Numbered from the stretch's first letter, positions 1-6,019 are shown. The stretch: 9,697 bases of DNA from JAWWPG01 sp033850885 (GCA_033850885.1 JAWWPG010000031.1:1-9697); one strand, 5' to 3'. The notes: generated by a model from the sequence alone, not told the origin. Program-made: numbers and translations.

Positions 1-76
1 CGTCCTGAACGACCGGGCACCCGACGAGCTCTTCACAGCCTTGCTAGCCTCCGAGAATCACCACTCGTTGCGATGA
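1..76 (+). pseudogene. C-terminal end of a probable IS30-like transposase (left-truncated by the window)
   Basis: An open frame enters from the left edge in phase 2 and ends at TGA 74-76, giving 24 residues that begin VLNDR and continue with PDELFTALLA. The LNDR followed shortly by a (T/A)P-x-E-L stretch recalls the end of IS30-family DDE transposases, where LN-x-RPRK is followed by T-P-x-E. Here the RPRK-LG part between them appears to be missing, so the copy may be internally deleted as well as cut by the window edge. The bases around the stop (about 66-86, GTTGCGATGACC then GCTGGAAT) look like the terminal inverted repeat of such elements, which often overlaps the end of the coding frame. 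The family call rests on a very short stretch and on memory of the family; an unrelated gene end is possible. Confidence 0.35.
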
Positions 77-242
77 CCGCTGGAATGCAAGGCGTCGGAT
101 CGGCCTCATTTTCGAACGTTGCCGACATAGTCGCGCGCGCAGTCTCAGTTGTGCTCGTCCGGGCCTGTCTGAGGGTGCTCGCGCATGCTGATTTCACGCT
201 CAGCGGAGGTTGACGAACGTCCCGAAATAGCCCTTGGCGGAG
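77..242. other. Non-coding spacer left of the tRNA fragment, with an imperfect inverted repeat
   Basis: I find no convincing gene here. An inverted repeat with one bulged base, GCTGATTTC (187-195) against GAAATAGC (224-231), lies just before the tRNA-Ser fragment. If the fragment is an attachment site with the element on its left, this is the element's terminal region, where integrase arm-binding sites or excision sites would be expected. That role is inference. The repeat could equally be the end of an IS. Confidence 0.25.
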
Positions 243-298
243 TTGGAAAGCGTGTTGAGTGAAAGCTCTCAGGGGTTCGAATCCCCTATCCTCCGCCA
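243..298 (+). other. 3' half of tRNA-Ser(GGA): probable attachment-site scar (attR-like)
   Basis: From the anticodon loop onward the sequence is a clean type II (serine) tRNA 3' half. It has loop TTGGAAA (243-249, anticodon GGA at 245-247), the 3' strand of the anticodon stem GCGTG (250-254), a long variable arm (GAG 257-259 against CTC 266-268), a perfect 5-bp T stem (271-275 with 283-287) around TTCGAAT, the acceptor 3' strand ATCCTCC (288-294), discriminator G and an encoded CCA (296-298). The 5' half is absent. The bases before 243 cannot pair with the anticodon-stem strand, and no D arm or matching 5' acceptor strand occurs at the right distance. Homology that begins abruptly at the anticodon loop and runs to the 3' end is the classic identity block left by tyrosine-recombinase integration into tRNA genes. 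On that reading the integrated element lies to the left and host chromosome to the right. Confidence 0.75.
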
Positions 299-426
299 CC
301 CGCAACCAGGCGCTGCCCGGGGAGAACGTCGGTGGATTGCAGCTGTCGGAGCTGCGCAGCGGAAATGGCACAGGGGTGCGTCGCCGACACACCTACGTTC
401 GCCGTTCGCGACTGGGTCGACCCGGA
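299..426. other. Stretch between tRNA fragment and lysR remnant, no intact gene
   Basis: No gene can be supported here. The end of this stretch (about 396-426) may be an out-of-frame continuation of the lysR remnant: one frame reads FAVRDWVDPEA up to a TGA at 431-433, immediately before the recognisable part. A 19-base block at 397-415 recurs with one mismatch at 519-537 inside the remnant. Confidence 0.3.
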
Positions 427-616
427 GGCCTGATGGATCACGCCTGGGTCGTCGGCGCCAGCGTGGGGGACTCCATCGAGTTCGGTGCGTCGCCAGGGAT
501 CGAGAAGCCCGAGGTGTCGTTCGCCGCTCGCGACTGGCCAACGCGCCTCGGGCTCGTCGCTGCCGGTCTCGGATCGCTTTAGTGCCGCGACGAAGGAGTG
601 TCTGCAACGTGAAGTA
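427..616 (+). pseudogene. lysR-type regulator remnant (effector-binding domain, frameshifted)
   Basis: One frame reads LMDHAWVVG at about 430-456, continues with PGIEKPEVSF and then RDWPTRLGLVAAGLG to about 573. This matches the late part of LysR-type effector-binding domains, where a W-(I/V)-x-G strand is followed by the hallmark VAAGLG-(I/V)-ALVP. After VAAGLG this frame hits TAG (580-582), but the next frame continues exactly as expected with IALVPRR before ending at TAA 615-617, so a single-base indel near 573-575 explains the break. No N-terminal helix-turn-helix region is present upstream, so the gene is also 5'-truncated, probably by events at the adjacent tRNA site. It is very unlikely to make a functional regulator. 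The family call is by motif reading; target genes are unknown. Confidence 0.6.
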
Positions 617-629
617 ACTTCGAGGTCGA

Positions 630-657
630 TGTCGAAGATCGTGGCAGCCGTTCGACG
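630..657 (+). promoter_or_regulatory. Predicted ECF42-type promoter of DGPF gene 1
   Basis: The -35 block TGTCGA (630-635) is followed by 15 bases and then TTCGACG (651-657), whose CGA lies where an ECF -10 element is expected. The same two blocks with the same 15-base gap occur upstream of the other two DGPF genes in this window. From the end of TTCG to the DGPF start codon is 48 bases, leaving room for a short leader and the ribosome-binding site at 689-694. The likely user is the sigma factor encoded two genes downstream, making the module autoregulated. Confidence 0.7.
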
Positions 658-702
658 TACGTGCGAGAAGCAACTCCCCAGCAACCAGTAGGAGTATTCA
701 AG

Positions 703-1077
703 ATGCCGCGTTTCATGGGATTCGTAAGGATGGAAGAGGGAGTCGGCACGCCGCCGCAGGCGCTGTTCGACGCGATGGACGCCCACATCGGCGAACGTGC
801 CGCCAAGGGCGTGTTCCTGGACGGCGGCGGTCTCTACGGGACTGAGGACGCCGTGAACTTTGTGGTCCGCCAAGGCGAGATCAGCCGGGTCGACGGACCG
901 TACGCCGAAGCCAAGGAGGTCGTCGGCGGCTGGGCCATCATGCAGTACGACACCCTCGAGGAGGCTGTGATCGATCAGCGGGAGTTCGCCGAGCTGCACG
1001 CGAAGTACTGGCCCGAGGTCACCGTGATCTCGACCCTGCGCCAGATCTCCACGGGGCCGGAGGCTCCCGGCGACTGA
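703..1077 (+). CDS. DGPF / YCII-related family protein (module 1)
   Basis: This 124-residue protein belongs to the YCII-related (DGPF) superfamily, small ferredoxin-like alpha/beta proteins. The signature is VDGPYAEAKE at about residues 63-72 (a DGPY variant of DGPF), followed by VVGGW and the usual acidic helix (DTLEEAV, 83-89). The ATG at 703 is chosen because TAGGAG at 689-694 sits eight bases upstream. A longer in-frame GTG at 661 lies right after the predicted promoter and has no ribosome-binding site. The stop is 23 bases before the sigma-factor start, and the pair form an operon. DGPF proteins are the conserved genomic partners of ECF42 sigma factors, but their biochemical role is not established. 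An enzymatic or signal-sensing role is possible, and nothing in the sequence decides it. Confidence 0.85.
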   Translation: MPRFMGFVRMEEGVGTPPQALFDAMDAHIGERAAKGVFLDGGGLYGTEDAVNFVVRQGEISRVDGPYAEAKEVVGGWAIMQYDTLEEAVIDQREFAELHAKYWPEVTVISTLRQISTGPEAPGD

Positions 1078-1100
1078 ACGGGACTCACTACGCTGGCATC

Positions 1101-2441
1101 GTGCCGGCGAAGATCAGTACGGATGACCCGACCGAGGCCATCTTCGCTGCGTGGCGGGCCGAGTCGGCCCGCCTCGTCGGCGCTCTCACCCGGATGACCC
1201 GTGACGTGGAGCTAGCCGAGGACCTCGCGCAGGACGCACTCGTGGCCGCGCTCGAGCAGTGGCCCGCAGACGGCGTCCCGGAGAACCCGATCGCCTGGCT
1301 GATGACCACGGCGAAGCGGCGCGGCATCGACCATTTCCGGCGCGCCGACACCCTTCGCCGCAAGGTCGCCGAGCTCGAACATGCCCGTGGGAGAGAGGAG
1401 GAGGAGATGCCCGACCTCGACGGCCAGGTCGACTACATCGAGGACGACGTCTTGCGACTCATCTTCTTGTCCTGCCACCCCTCCCTGACCGCCGAGTCCC
1501 GGGCCGCGCTGACGCTGCGTCTGGTCGGAGGACTCACCACCGCGGAGATCGCTCGCGGGTTTCTGGCCACCGAATCCACTATGGGCCAGCGCATCTCGCG
1601 AGCCAAGAAGACACTGTCCGAGGCTCATGCCGAGTTCGAGCTGCCAACGGGGCGGGAGCGCACCAGGCGTCTCGACGACGTGATGGCCGTGATCTACCTG
1701 ATCTTCAACGAGGGCTATACGGCCACCGCCGGCGAGGACTGGATGCGCCCCGACCTGGCGAACGAAGCGATGCGGCTCGCGCGCATGCTGGCGGCAGTGG
1801 CTCCCAACGAGCCCGAGGTGCTCGGACTGCAGGCGCTGCTGGAGATTCAGGGCTCGCGGATGGCCGCCCGGCTCGATGAGTACGACGCGCCGGTCCTGCT
1901 GGAGGCGCAGGACCGCAAGAGGTGGGACCAGTTGCTGATCCGGCGTGGGATGGACGCCCTGCAGCAGGCCGAACTGCTCGCCGGGCGCGGGAAGTCGGTC
2001 GGGAAGTATTTCCTGCAGGCCTCGATCGCCGCGCAGCACGCCCGCGCGGAGCGTGCCGAGGACACGAACTGGCGCCGGATCGCGGCCCTTTACGACGTCC
2101 TGGCCAATGCCGCACCGGGACCGATCGTCGAGGTTAACCGGGCTGTCGCGCACGGGCGGGCGTTCGGTCCGGACGCGGGGCTTGCCGTGCTGGACGAGCT
2201 GGACGCAGTTGTGCTCGGCGACTCACCGCTCGTACCGAGCGTGCGCGGAGATCTGCTCGAGCGGGCCGGGCTATACGCGCAGGCAAGTGCGGCGTTCACC
2301 AAGGCGGCCGCGAGCACCAGAAACGAGAGCGAGCGTGCAGTCCTGCACCGTCGGGCCGAACTAAACCTGACGCGCGTGTCGAAGTCGGAGGGAGCCGCCC
2401 GAGGCGTAGCACCAAGCTCCGAGCTCACGCATGGCGCATGA
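1101..2441 (+). CDS. ECF42-type RNA polymerase sigma factor with C-terminal TPR-like extension (module 1)
   Basis: This 446-residue sigma-70 family protein directs RNA polymerase to specific promoters. Region 2 covers about residues 13-82 (AEDLAQDAL at 39-47, then PADGVPENP and AWLMTTAKRR). Region 4 covers about 115-172, with LRLIFLSCHPSL, a helix-turn-helix around GGLTTAEIA and the TMGQRISRAK recognition stretch. A further roughly 270 residues form a helical extension that begins with the conserved VIYLIFNEGY (197-206) and contains TPR-like helical pairs. That extension, about twice the usual ECF length, and the adjacent DGPF gene identify the ECF42 group. No anti-sigma gene is nearby; in this group the extension is thought to control activity. 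The start is GTG with only a weak ribosome-binding site, so translation may depend on coupling to the DGPF gene 23 bases upstream. The natural target is probably the TGTCGA-N15-TTCG promoter upstream. Confidence 0.92.
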   Translation: MPAKISTDDPTEAIFAAWRAESARLVGALTRMTRDVELAEDLAQDALVAALEQWPADGVPENPIAWLMTTAKRRGIDHFRRADTLRRKVAELEHARGREEEEMPDLDGQVDYIEDDVLRLIFLSCHPSLTAESRAALTLRLVGGLTTAEIARGFLATESTMGQRISRAKKTLSEAHAEFELPTGRERTRRLDDVMAVIYLIFNEGYTATAGEDWMRPDLANEAMRLARMLAAVAPNEPEVLGLQALLEIQGSRMAARLDEYDAPVLLEAQDRKRWDQLLIRRGMDALQQAELLAGRGKSVGKYFLQASIAAQHARAERAEDTNWRRIAALYDVLANAAPGPIVEVNRAVAHGRAFGPDAGLAVLDELDAVVLGDSPLVPSVRGDLLERAGLYAQASAAFTKAAASTRNESERAVLHRRAELNLTRVSKSEGAARGVAPSSELTHGA

Positions 2442-2580
2442 CTTTCCGGAGCTGGGTTGAGCGACCAGCAGAGGTCGGCTTCGGCGTGGCAGCACGACGG
2501 TCAGGTGGCGGTCGATTTGGCGATCCTTCGTGGTGTCGGCGAAACCTTTGCGCGTGCTCGCTGGGGCTAACACTGCGCTG
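2442..2580. other. Convergent intergenic region
   Basis: The sigma gene from the left and the DinB-like gene from the right converge here. I see no hairpin followed by a T-run that would qualify as an intrinsic terminator in either direction, and no recognisable coding frame. Confidence 0.4.
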
Positions 2581-3285
2581 CTACAGCTTGTCGAGGTCGC
2601 GAACGCAGAAACCGTGGTGTGCCCACTCTTCGTTAAGGACGGTCCCAAGGCATTGCCGCACCCGCCGCCCCCTGGCGTACGGCGGCCACCCCTCGCCGTC
2701 GGGGACCGGCGCGGTCTGTGCGAGCTGCTTCGGCGTGACCTCGGCCAGCCACGCCTCGATCTCCGAAGCCTGTCGGTCACGCACGCCGAGCACCTCCTCG
2801 AGGCTCGGCCGCGCGGACCGGTCGAGTCCCTGCTCCTCCTGGTCGGGCACGAGCGGGGACGCCAGACCCATGGGCGTGAACGGCTCGTTCCGCCCGAGCA
2901 CGCAACGGCGGAACCACGAGTCGTGCACGAAAATGAGATGCCGCAGCGTCTCGACCATCGACCACTCGCCGTCGACGCCGCGATGCTCGCTCCCTTCGGG
3001 CATGGACCGGACCCGCTCGACGGTCCTGGCCCAGTCGTCCCGCAGCCGCCGCCACGCCTCCGCCAGCTCGGCCGGGTCGTCGGACCGGATCAGCAGTCGC
3101 ACCGGGTGCCGGCGGTCGAGCTCGGCCTCGACGTACGGCATGACCTCGACCCCGTTCACTACGAGATTGGTAACCAGACCGTCTATCTCGGCGTCCTGCA
3201 TGACCACGCCGACCAGCCGGGCCTTGCTGAGGTCGCACTCGCGGAACTCGGCGCCGGTGAGATCCTCGTCTTCGAAGCGTCGCAT
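2581..3285 (-). CDS. DinB-superfamily protein with N-terminal pentapeptide-repeat-like segment
   Basis: This is a 234-residue cytoplasmic protein. Residues about 3-30 read as pentapeptide-like repeats (FEDEDLTGAEFRECDLSKAR), where every fifth position is L or F preceded by small residues. Residues about 70-234 form a DinB-type four-helix bundle. Candidate metal-binding histidines lie in LRHLIFVHDSW (H116, H121) and in EEWAHHGF (H223/H224), as in DinB and mycothiol-dependent S-transferase relatives. These proteins usually bind a divalent metal and some transfer low-molecular-weight thiols such as mycothiol; the substrate here cannot be read. The gene starts at ATG 3285 with no good ribosome-binding site. 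A TAGGCT six bases before the ATG could be a -10 element giving a leaderless mRNA, but the -35 is poor. It is convergent with the first sigma gene. Confidence 0.8.
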   Translation of the reverse strand: MRRFEDEDLTGAEFRECDLSKARLVGVVMQDAEIDGLVTNLVVNGVEVMPYVEAELDRRHPVRLLIRSDDPAELAEAWRRLRDDWARTVERVRSMPEGSEHRGVDGEWSMVETLRHLIFVHDSWFRRCVLGRNEPFTPMGLASPLVPDQEEQGLDRSARPSLEEVLGVRDRQASEIEAWLAEVTPKQLAQTAPVPDGEGWPPYARGRRVRQCLGTVLNEEWAHHGFCVRDLDKL

Positions 3286-3394
3286 ACGGACAGCCTAGGG
3301 AGCGGATTGGTGTCGCCGAATGTCACCCCAACCGGGTGTGCAGGAGTGAAATCCGCTTGCCACGAAGGCTCGCCTGTGTCGTCAGCGTCCGCGC

Positions 3395-3499
3395 GAAGGC
3401 TGCCCGAACTGGTGGGTCCTGCTCACCAAGAACAAGGGCATCCGCTATCGGGCGGCAGAACTGGAGGCACTGGTAGGGATCAGGTCCTATGAACGTGCG
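3395..3499 (+). pseudogene. Fragment of a PIN-like (VapC-type) toxin domain
   Basis: The frame starting at the TGC at 3401 reads WWVLLTKNKGIRYRAAELEAL and then leaves any recognisable pattern. This resembles the late part of PIN-like toxin domains with a W-(V/I)-V-L-T-K-(D)-x-x-I-R-Y-R-P-x-E signature. The first acidic active-site residues and the rest of the fold are missing on both sides, there is no start codon with a ribosome-binding site, and the usual TKD aspartate is replaced by asparagine (TKN). It is therefore a decayed remnant, not an active toxin. No antitoxin fragment was found beside it. The call rests on about 20 residues. Confidence 0.5.
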
Positions 3500-3583
3500 T
3501 CGCCTATTACCCGACCCGATAGAAGTCGGTCTGGCAGCAGCGGTGACCCGCGGATCGAAACGTCTGCGTGGCTCGGCCCGGAT

Positions 3584-5230
3584 TCAGCGCAGAGGGACGT
3601 TGAGGACCCGGGTGCCCCAGTTCTGCCGACCGTCCTGTGTCTGACTGCTCTTGGGCGGTATGTACTCGGTCGCGAGCCAGACGCTGGTAGCGGCCGGGTT
3701 GATGGCGGCGTAGGAGTAGTCGCCCCAGCGGGTTGACTTCTTGTGGTAGGGGCCGGTGCCCGCTGCGGCTACGGTGGGTGCGCTGAATGCGGCCCTTCCT
3801 GTGTGCAAGGTGGCGTATGCCGCGCTGGGATAGCGCTTTGGTCCGGTCAGGGTGAAGACCATCGCGGCGCGTCCGTTTGCGTCCGCCTGCACGGCTGGGT
3901 ACAGCACGTACGCGCCCTTCTCGACGACGTAGCCCTGCCGGTCGACCCTGGCTTTGGAGATGGCACCCGCGTGAAGCGTCGGCACGATCGAGAACCAGGC
4001 CGCGCCAGCTCGCTCCTGGCTGTCGCCGGGGATGGACACAGCTGTGCCGAGGGATCCCCACAGTCGGCCACCGATGTACTGCGCCTGCTGCATGCGGTCG
4101 TCACCGGAGTCGAGGGTGCTGGTCGAGCCCCGCTGGGCCGCCGCCGGAGGAATGCCGTAGGCCTCGGAAGTGATCACCGTGCTCGATAGCGTGGGCGTGC
4201 CGCCGGTTGCGACCTTAGCGCCGCCGGTGAGCGCCCAGACCCCGAGCCTGGAGTCGAAGGTCCGGTTCGGGTCCAGGGAACTCAGGAAGAACTCCGCAGG
4301 CGCTCTGAGACGGTTGCTGGCGGGCTGGACCGATGCGGCGGTCACCCCATCGATCCTGAGGTGTCCGAAGTGGACGAAGTGCGCGGTGGGCTTGCCCTTG
4401 ATCACGTCGCTCTTGGCCACCGCGTAGATCTGGGCCCCGTTGAACTGCCGCCCGAAGACGGAGAACTCATTCGTGCTGATGTAGATGTTGTGCTGGTCGA
4501 TGCCGAACAGCGGTTGGTCGCCGAAGCACGGGCACCCGGGATTGTCGGGCTCGCCGAGGCGTCCATCGTCGGTGGTGTCGAAGCGGTACTGCGTCCAGGT
4601 GCCGGTCGGGTCACTGGAGGTGCTCACCGCGAGGTCGGCGCGCGACGCACCAGTGTTGAAGTCGATGAAAAGGATCGTTGCGAACCACCTTTTGGTGTTC
4701 GGGTCGAAGTAGCATCGCGGGTCCGATGTGAACTCGGCTGCGCCCTCGTTGAAGAGGTCGTTGATGTTGAACGGCCCGCGCACGGAGGTGCCGTCCGTGC
4801 GGTAGATCCGGTAGGCGGAGTTGACGGCCTCCAAGACGAACCCGTTTCCCTCACACAGTCCCTGGTCCGGGGGCTCGAACTCCAGGTTGAAGTTGGTGTT
4901 CTTGCTGTCGCGGCTACTGACGCCATTGAAGTTTCGCGTAAGTGGAGTTGCAGTGCCAGCAGACGCTGCGGCCGACGGCGCCGAGCCGATGGCCTGTCCA
5001 CTCCGGCTGCGGAGCCGAGGAATAGGCCGCTCGCCCCTCGGGTGACTGCGCGGAAGTCGCCTGGCTGCCGCCATCGGGTGATCGGCGACGCGCGGCGCCA
5101 ATCCCGTCCAGGCGGTGGCGTATCGGGTCTCCGCGGGACGTTGTGGCGAGGCCACCGCCGAGGATAGTGCCCCGCCGAGCGCGATCACGCAGACGACAAC
5201 CAGGGCGCGGCGCGCAAATGAGAGGGACAT
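3584..5230 (-). CDS. Secreted protein of unknown function, probable beta-propeller-like fold
   Basis: The protein has 548 residues starting at ATG 5230. This start is preferred over one nine codons upstream because GGAGGA (5234-5239, minus strand) is correctly spaced and because a classical signal peptide begins exactly there: MSLSFARR, then a hydrophobic core VVVCVIALGGAL and an AVA-S cleavage site near residue 27. A low-complexity Arg/Pro/Ala-rich linker to about residue 90 follows. The globular part contains conserved-looking cysteine and aspartate motifs (GLCEGNGF about 124-131, DPRCYFDP about 170-177, GCPCFGDQP about 232-240) and repeated strands such as LAVSTSSDPTGTW and IYISTNEF that suggest propeller blades. 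I recall similar uncharacterised secreted proteins in actinobacteria but no enzymatic assignment. A sialidase-like or surface-binding role is only a guess. The gene stands alone, divergent from the second ECF42 module. Confidence 0.75.
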   Translation of the reverse strand: MSLSFARRALVVVCVIALGGALSSAVASPQRPAETRYATAWTGLAPRVADHPMAAARRLPRSHPRGERPIPRLRSRSGQAIGSAPSAAASAGTATPLTRNFNGVSSRDSKNTNFNLEFEPPDQGLCEGNGFVLEAVNSAYRIYRTDGTSVRGPFNINDLFNEGAAEFTSDPRCYFDPNTKRWFATILFIDFNTGASRADLAVSTSSDPTGTWTQYRFDTTDDGRLGEPDNPGCPCFGDQPLFGIDQHNIYISTNEFSVFGRQFNGAQIYAVAKSDVIKGKPTAHFVHFGHLRIDGVTAASVQPASNRLRAPAEFFLSSLDPNRTFDSRLGVWALTGGAKVATGGTPTLSSTVITSEAYGIPPAAAQRGSTSTLDSGDDRMQQAQYIGGRLWGSLGTAVSIPGDSQERAGAAWFSIVPTLHAGAISKARVDRQGYVVEKGAYVLYPAVQADANGRAAMVFTLTGPKRYPSAAYATLHTGRAAFSAPTVAAAGTGPYHKKSTRWGDYSYAAINPAATSVWLATEYIPPKSSQTQDGRQNWGTRVLNVPLR

Positions 5231-5248
5231 CGTTCCTCCAAGCGGCAA

Positions 5249-5270
5249 GGCGGCCACGCTTAGGGCCGCC
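5249..5270 (-). promoter_or_regulatory. Hairpin in the leader of the secreted-protein gene
   Basis: GGCGGCC (5249-5255) and GGCCGCC (5264-5270) form a perfect 7-bp stem with an 8-base loop, about ten bases upstream of the GGAGGA ribosome-binding site of the minus-strand gene starting at 5230. There is no T-run, so it is not an intrinsic terminator. It could stabilise the mRNA or modulate translation; that role is inference. Confidence 0.4.
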
Positions 5271-5342
5271 TCTCAAGTGCTGACCCAACCCCAGTGTCCG
5301 TGCTCTGTCAAGGCCACGCCCGATCGCGGCCCGAACTGCACC

Positions 5343-5400
5343 GGCTCAGGGTCGGTTGGCCTCAGGGTCGCTTGGCCTCAGGGTCCTCGCCTCAGCTGGC
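5343..5400. repeat. Short tandem repeat, about 15-16 bp x 3.5
   Basis: Units GGCTCAGGGTCGGTT (5343-5357), GGCCTCAGGGTCGCTT (5358-5373), GGCCTCAGGGTCCTC (5374-5388) and a decayed GCCTCAGCTGGC (5389-5400) follow one another without gaps. They lie in the divergent intergenic region between the secreted-protein gene (minus) and the second ECF42 module (plus), an area of about 320 bases that also holds the leader hairpin and the DGPF gene 2a promoter. The repeat might be a multi-copy regulator site or simple slippage. Confidence 0.65.
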
Positions 5401-5476
5401 GTGAGTCATCCGACCTTCACGGCATCCCCGGGAACACCAGGTAGTCGGTCACAGACGCCGTAAGATCTCGACGCGA

Positions 5477-5504
5477 TGTCGAATCGGGCCGCCGCGGTTC
5501 GTGG
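5477..5504 (+). promoter_or_regulatory. Predicted ECF42-type promoter of DGPF gene 2a
   Basis: TGTCGA (5477-5482), a 15-base spacer and TTCGTGG (5498-5504) reproduce the element found before DGPF gene 1. The end of TTCG lies 49 bases before the ATG at 5551. Over 32 bases (from 5473) it matches the element before DGPF gene 2b (from 5985) at about 25 positions, including parts of the spacer. It should drive the 2a-2b-sigma operon. Confidence 0.7.
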
Positions 5505-5550
5505 AGAGGGTGGAGGGTGGCCGCATGGGCCGCCCGGCAAAGGAGGAGAC

Positions 5551-5907
5551 ATGACCGAGTACCTCATCGTCTTCAACGACGAGTGGGTGCCCGACCACAC
5601 GGTCGAGGAGCTCCGCGAGAAGTCCAAGGCTGTCAGGGCGCTGGTGGCAGAGATGAGGGCTGCCGGGGTCTTCATCTTCACCGGCGGCCTGGACGACACT
5701 GCCCCGGTGTTCAGTGTCGACGCATCGAGTGGCACGCCACTTTTCACCGACGGTCCGTTCGTGGAGTCCAAGGAGCACCTCGGCGGCTTCGCCGTCGTGG
5801 ATGTGGCCGACGAGGAGGCGGCGCGGCTCTGGGCGGGAAAGATCGCGGTGGCCTGCGGTTGGCCGCAGGAGGTGCGACGTTTCCAGGTTCCCAAGCAACC
5901 TCTATGA
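5551..5907 (+). CDS. DGPF / YCII-related family protein 2a (module 2)
   Basis: This is a 118-residue YCII-related protein with the canonical FTDGPFVESKE at residues 65-75, followed by HLGGF and an acidic VADEEAARLW helix. The ATG at 5551 is preceded by a near-consensus ribosome-binding site (AAGGAGGAG, about 5540-5548), so the longer in-frame start at 5476, which falls inside the promoter, is rejected. It is the first gene of a DGPF-DGPF-sigma operon. The function of the family is unresolved, but its strict association with ECF42 sigma factors suggests a signalling or effector role in the same response. It differs from the module 1 protein in keeping the true DGPF motif and lacking that protein's C-terminal tail. 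Confidence 0.87.
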   Translation: MTEYLIVFNDEWVPDHTVEELREKSKAVRALVAEMRAAGVFIFTGGLDDTAPVFSVDASSGTPLFTDGPFVESKEHLGGFAVVDVADEEAARLWAGKIAVACGWPQEVRRFQVPKQPL

Positions 5908-5991
5908 GACTGCTTACCGGAGGCGGCGGGCGAGGAGCCGAACTCGTGATGACCTCTGTACCAGCAGCTCGTTGAGAAAATCGCGAGGCGG

Positions 5992-6019
5992 TGTCGGATC
6001 GGGGCGGAGGTGTTCGTGG
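5992..6019 (+). promoter_or_regulatory. Predicted internal ECF42-type promoter of DGPF gene 2b
   Basis: TGTCGG (5992-5997), 15 bases, then TTCGTGG (6013-6019) match the elements before the other two DGPF genes except for A to G at the last -35 base. The end of TTCG is 58 bases before the preferred start at 6075. It lies in the 160-base gap between the two DGPF genes, so gene 2b and the sigma gene could be transcribed apart from gene 2a. Confidence 0.62.

Noticed and set aside
205..298. Intact tRNA-Ser gene
   Set aside because: GGAGGTT at 205-211 could mimic a 5' acceptor strand, but it has a mismatch, the distance to the anticodon loop is about six bases too long, and no D arm or anticodon 5' strand pairs.
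286..999. 237-residue minus-strand frame across the lysR remnant and DGPF gene 1
   Set aside because: Opposes a gene with clear DGPF features and a ribosome-binding site; no domain signal.
3324..3338. Hairpin CACCC/GGGTG as a terminator
   Set aside because: Only 5 bp, no T-run on either strand, and located upstream of the DinB-like gene start.
2530..3492. 320-residue plus-strand frame opposite the DinB-like gene
   Set aside because: Antisense shadow; only its tail region overlaps the PIN-like fragment, which is in a different frame.
4569..4595. Additional ECF42-type promoter (TGTCGA inside the secreted-protein gene)
   Set aside because: No TTCG block 15 bases downstream and no gene start follows; the same holds for TGTCGA near 2377 and 7724.
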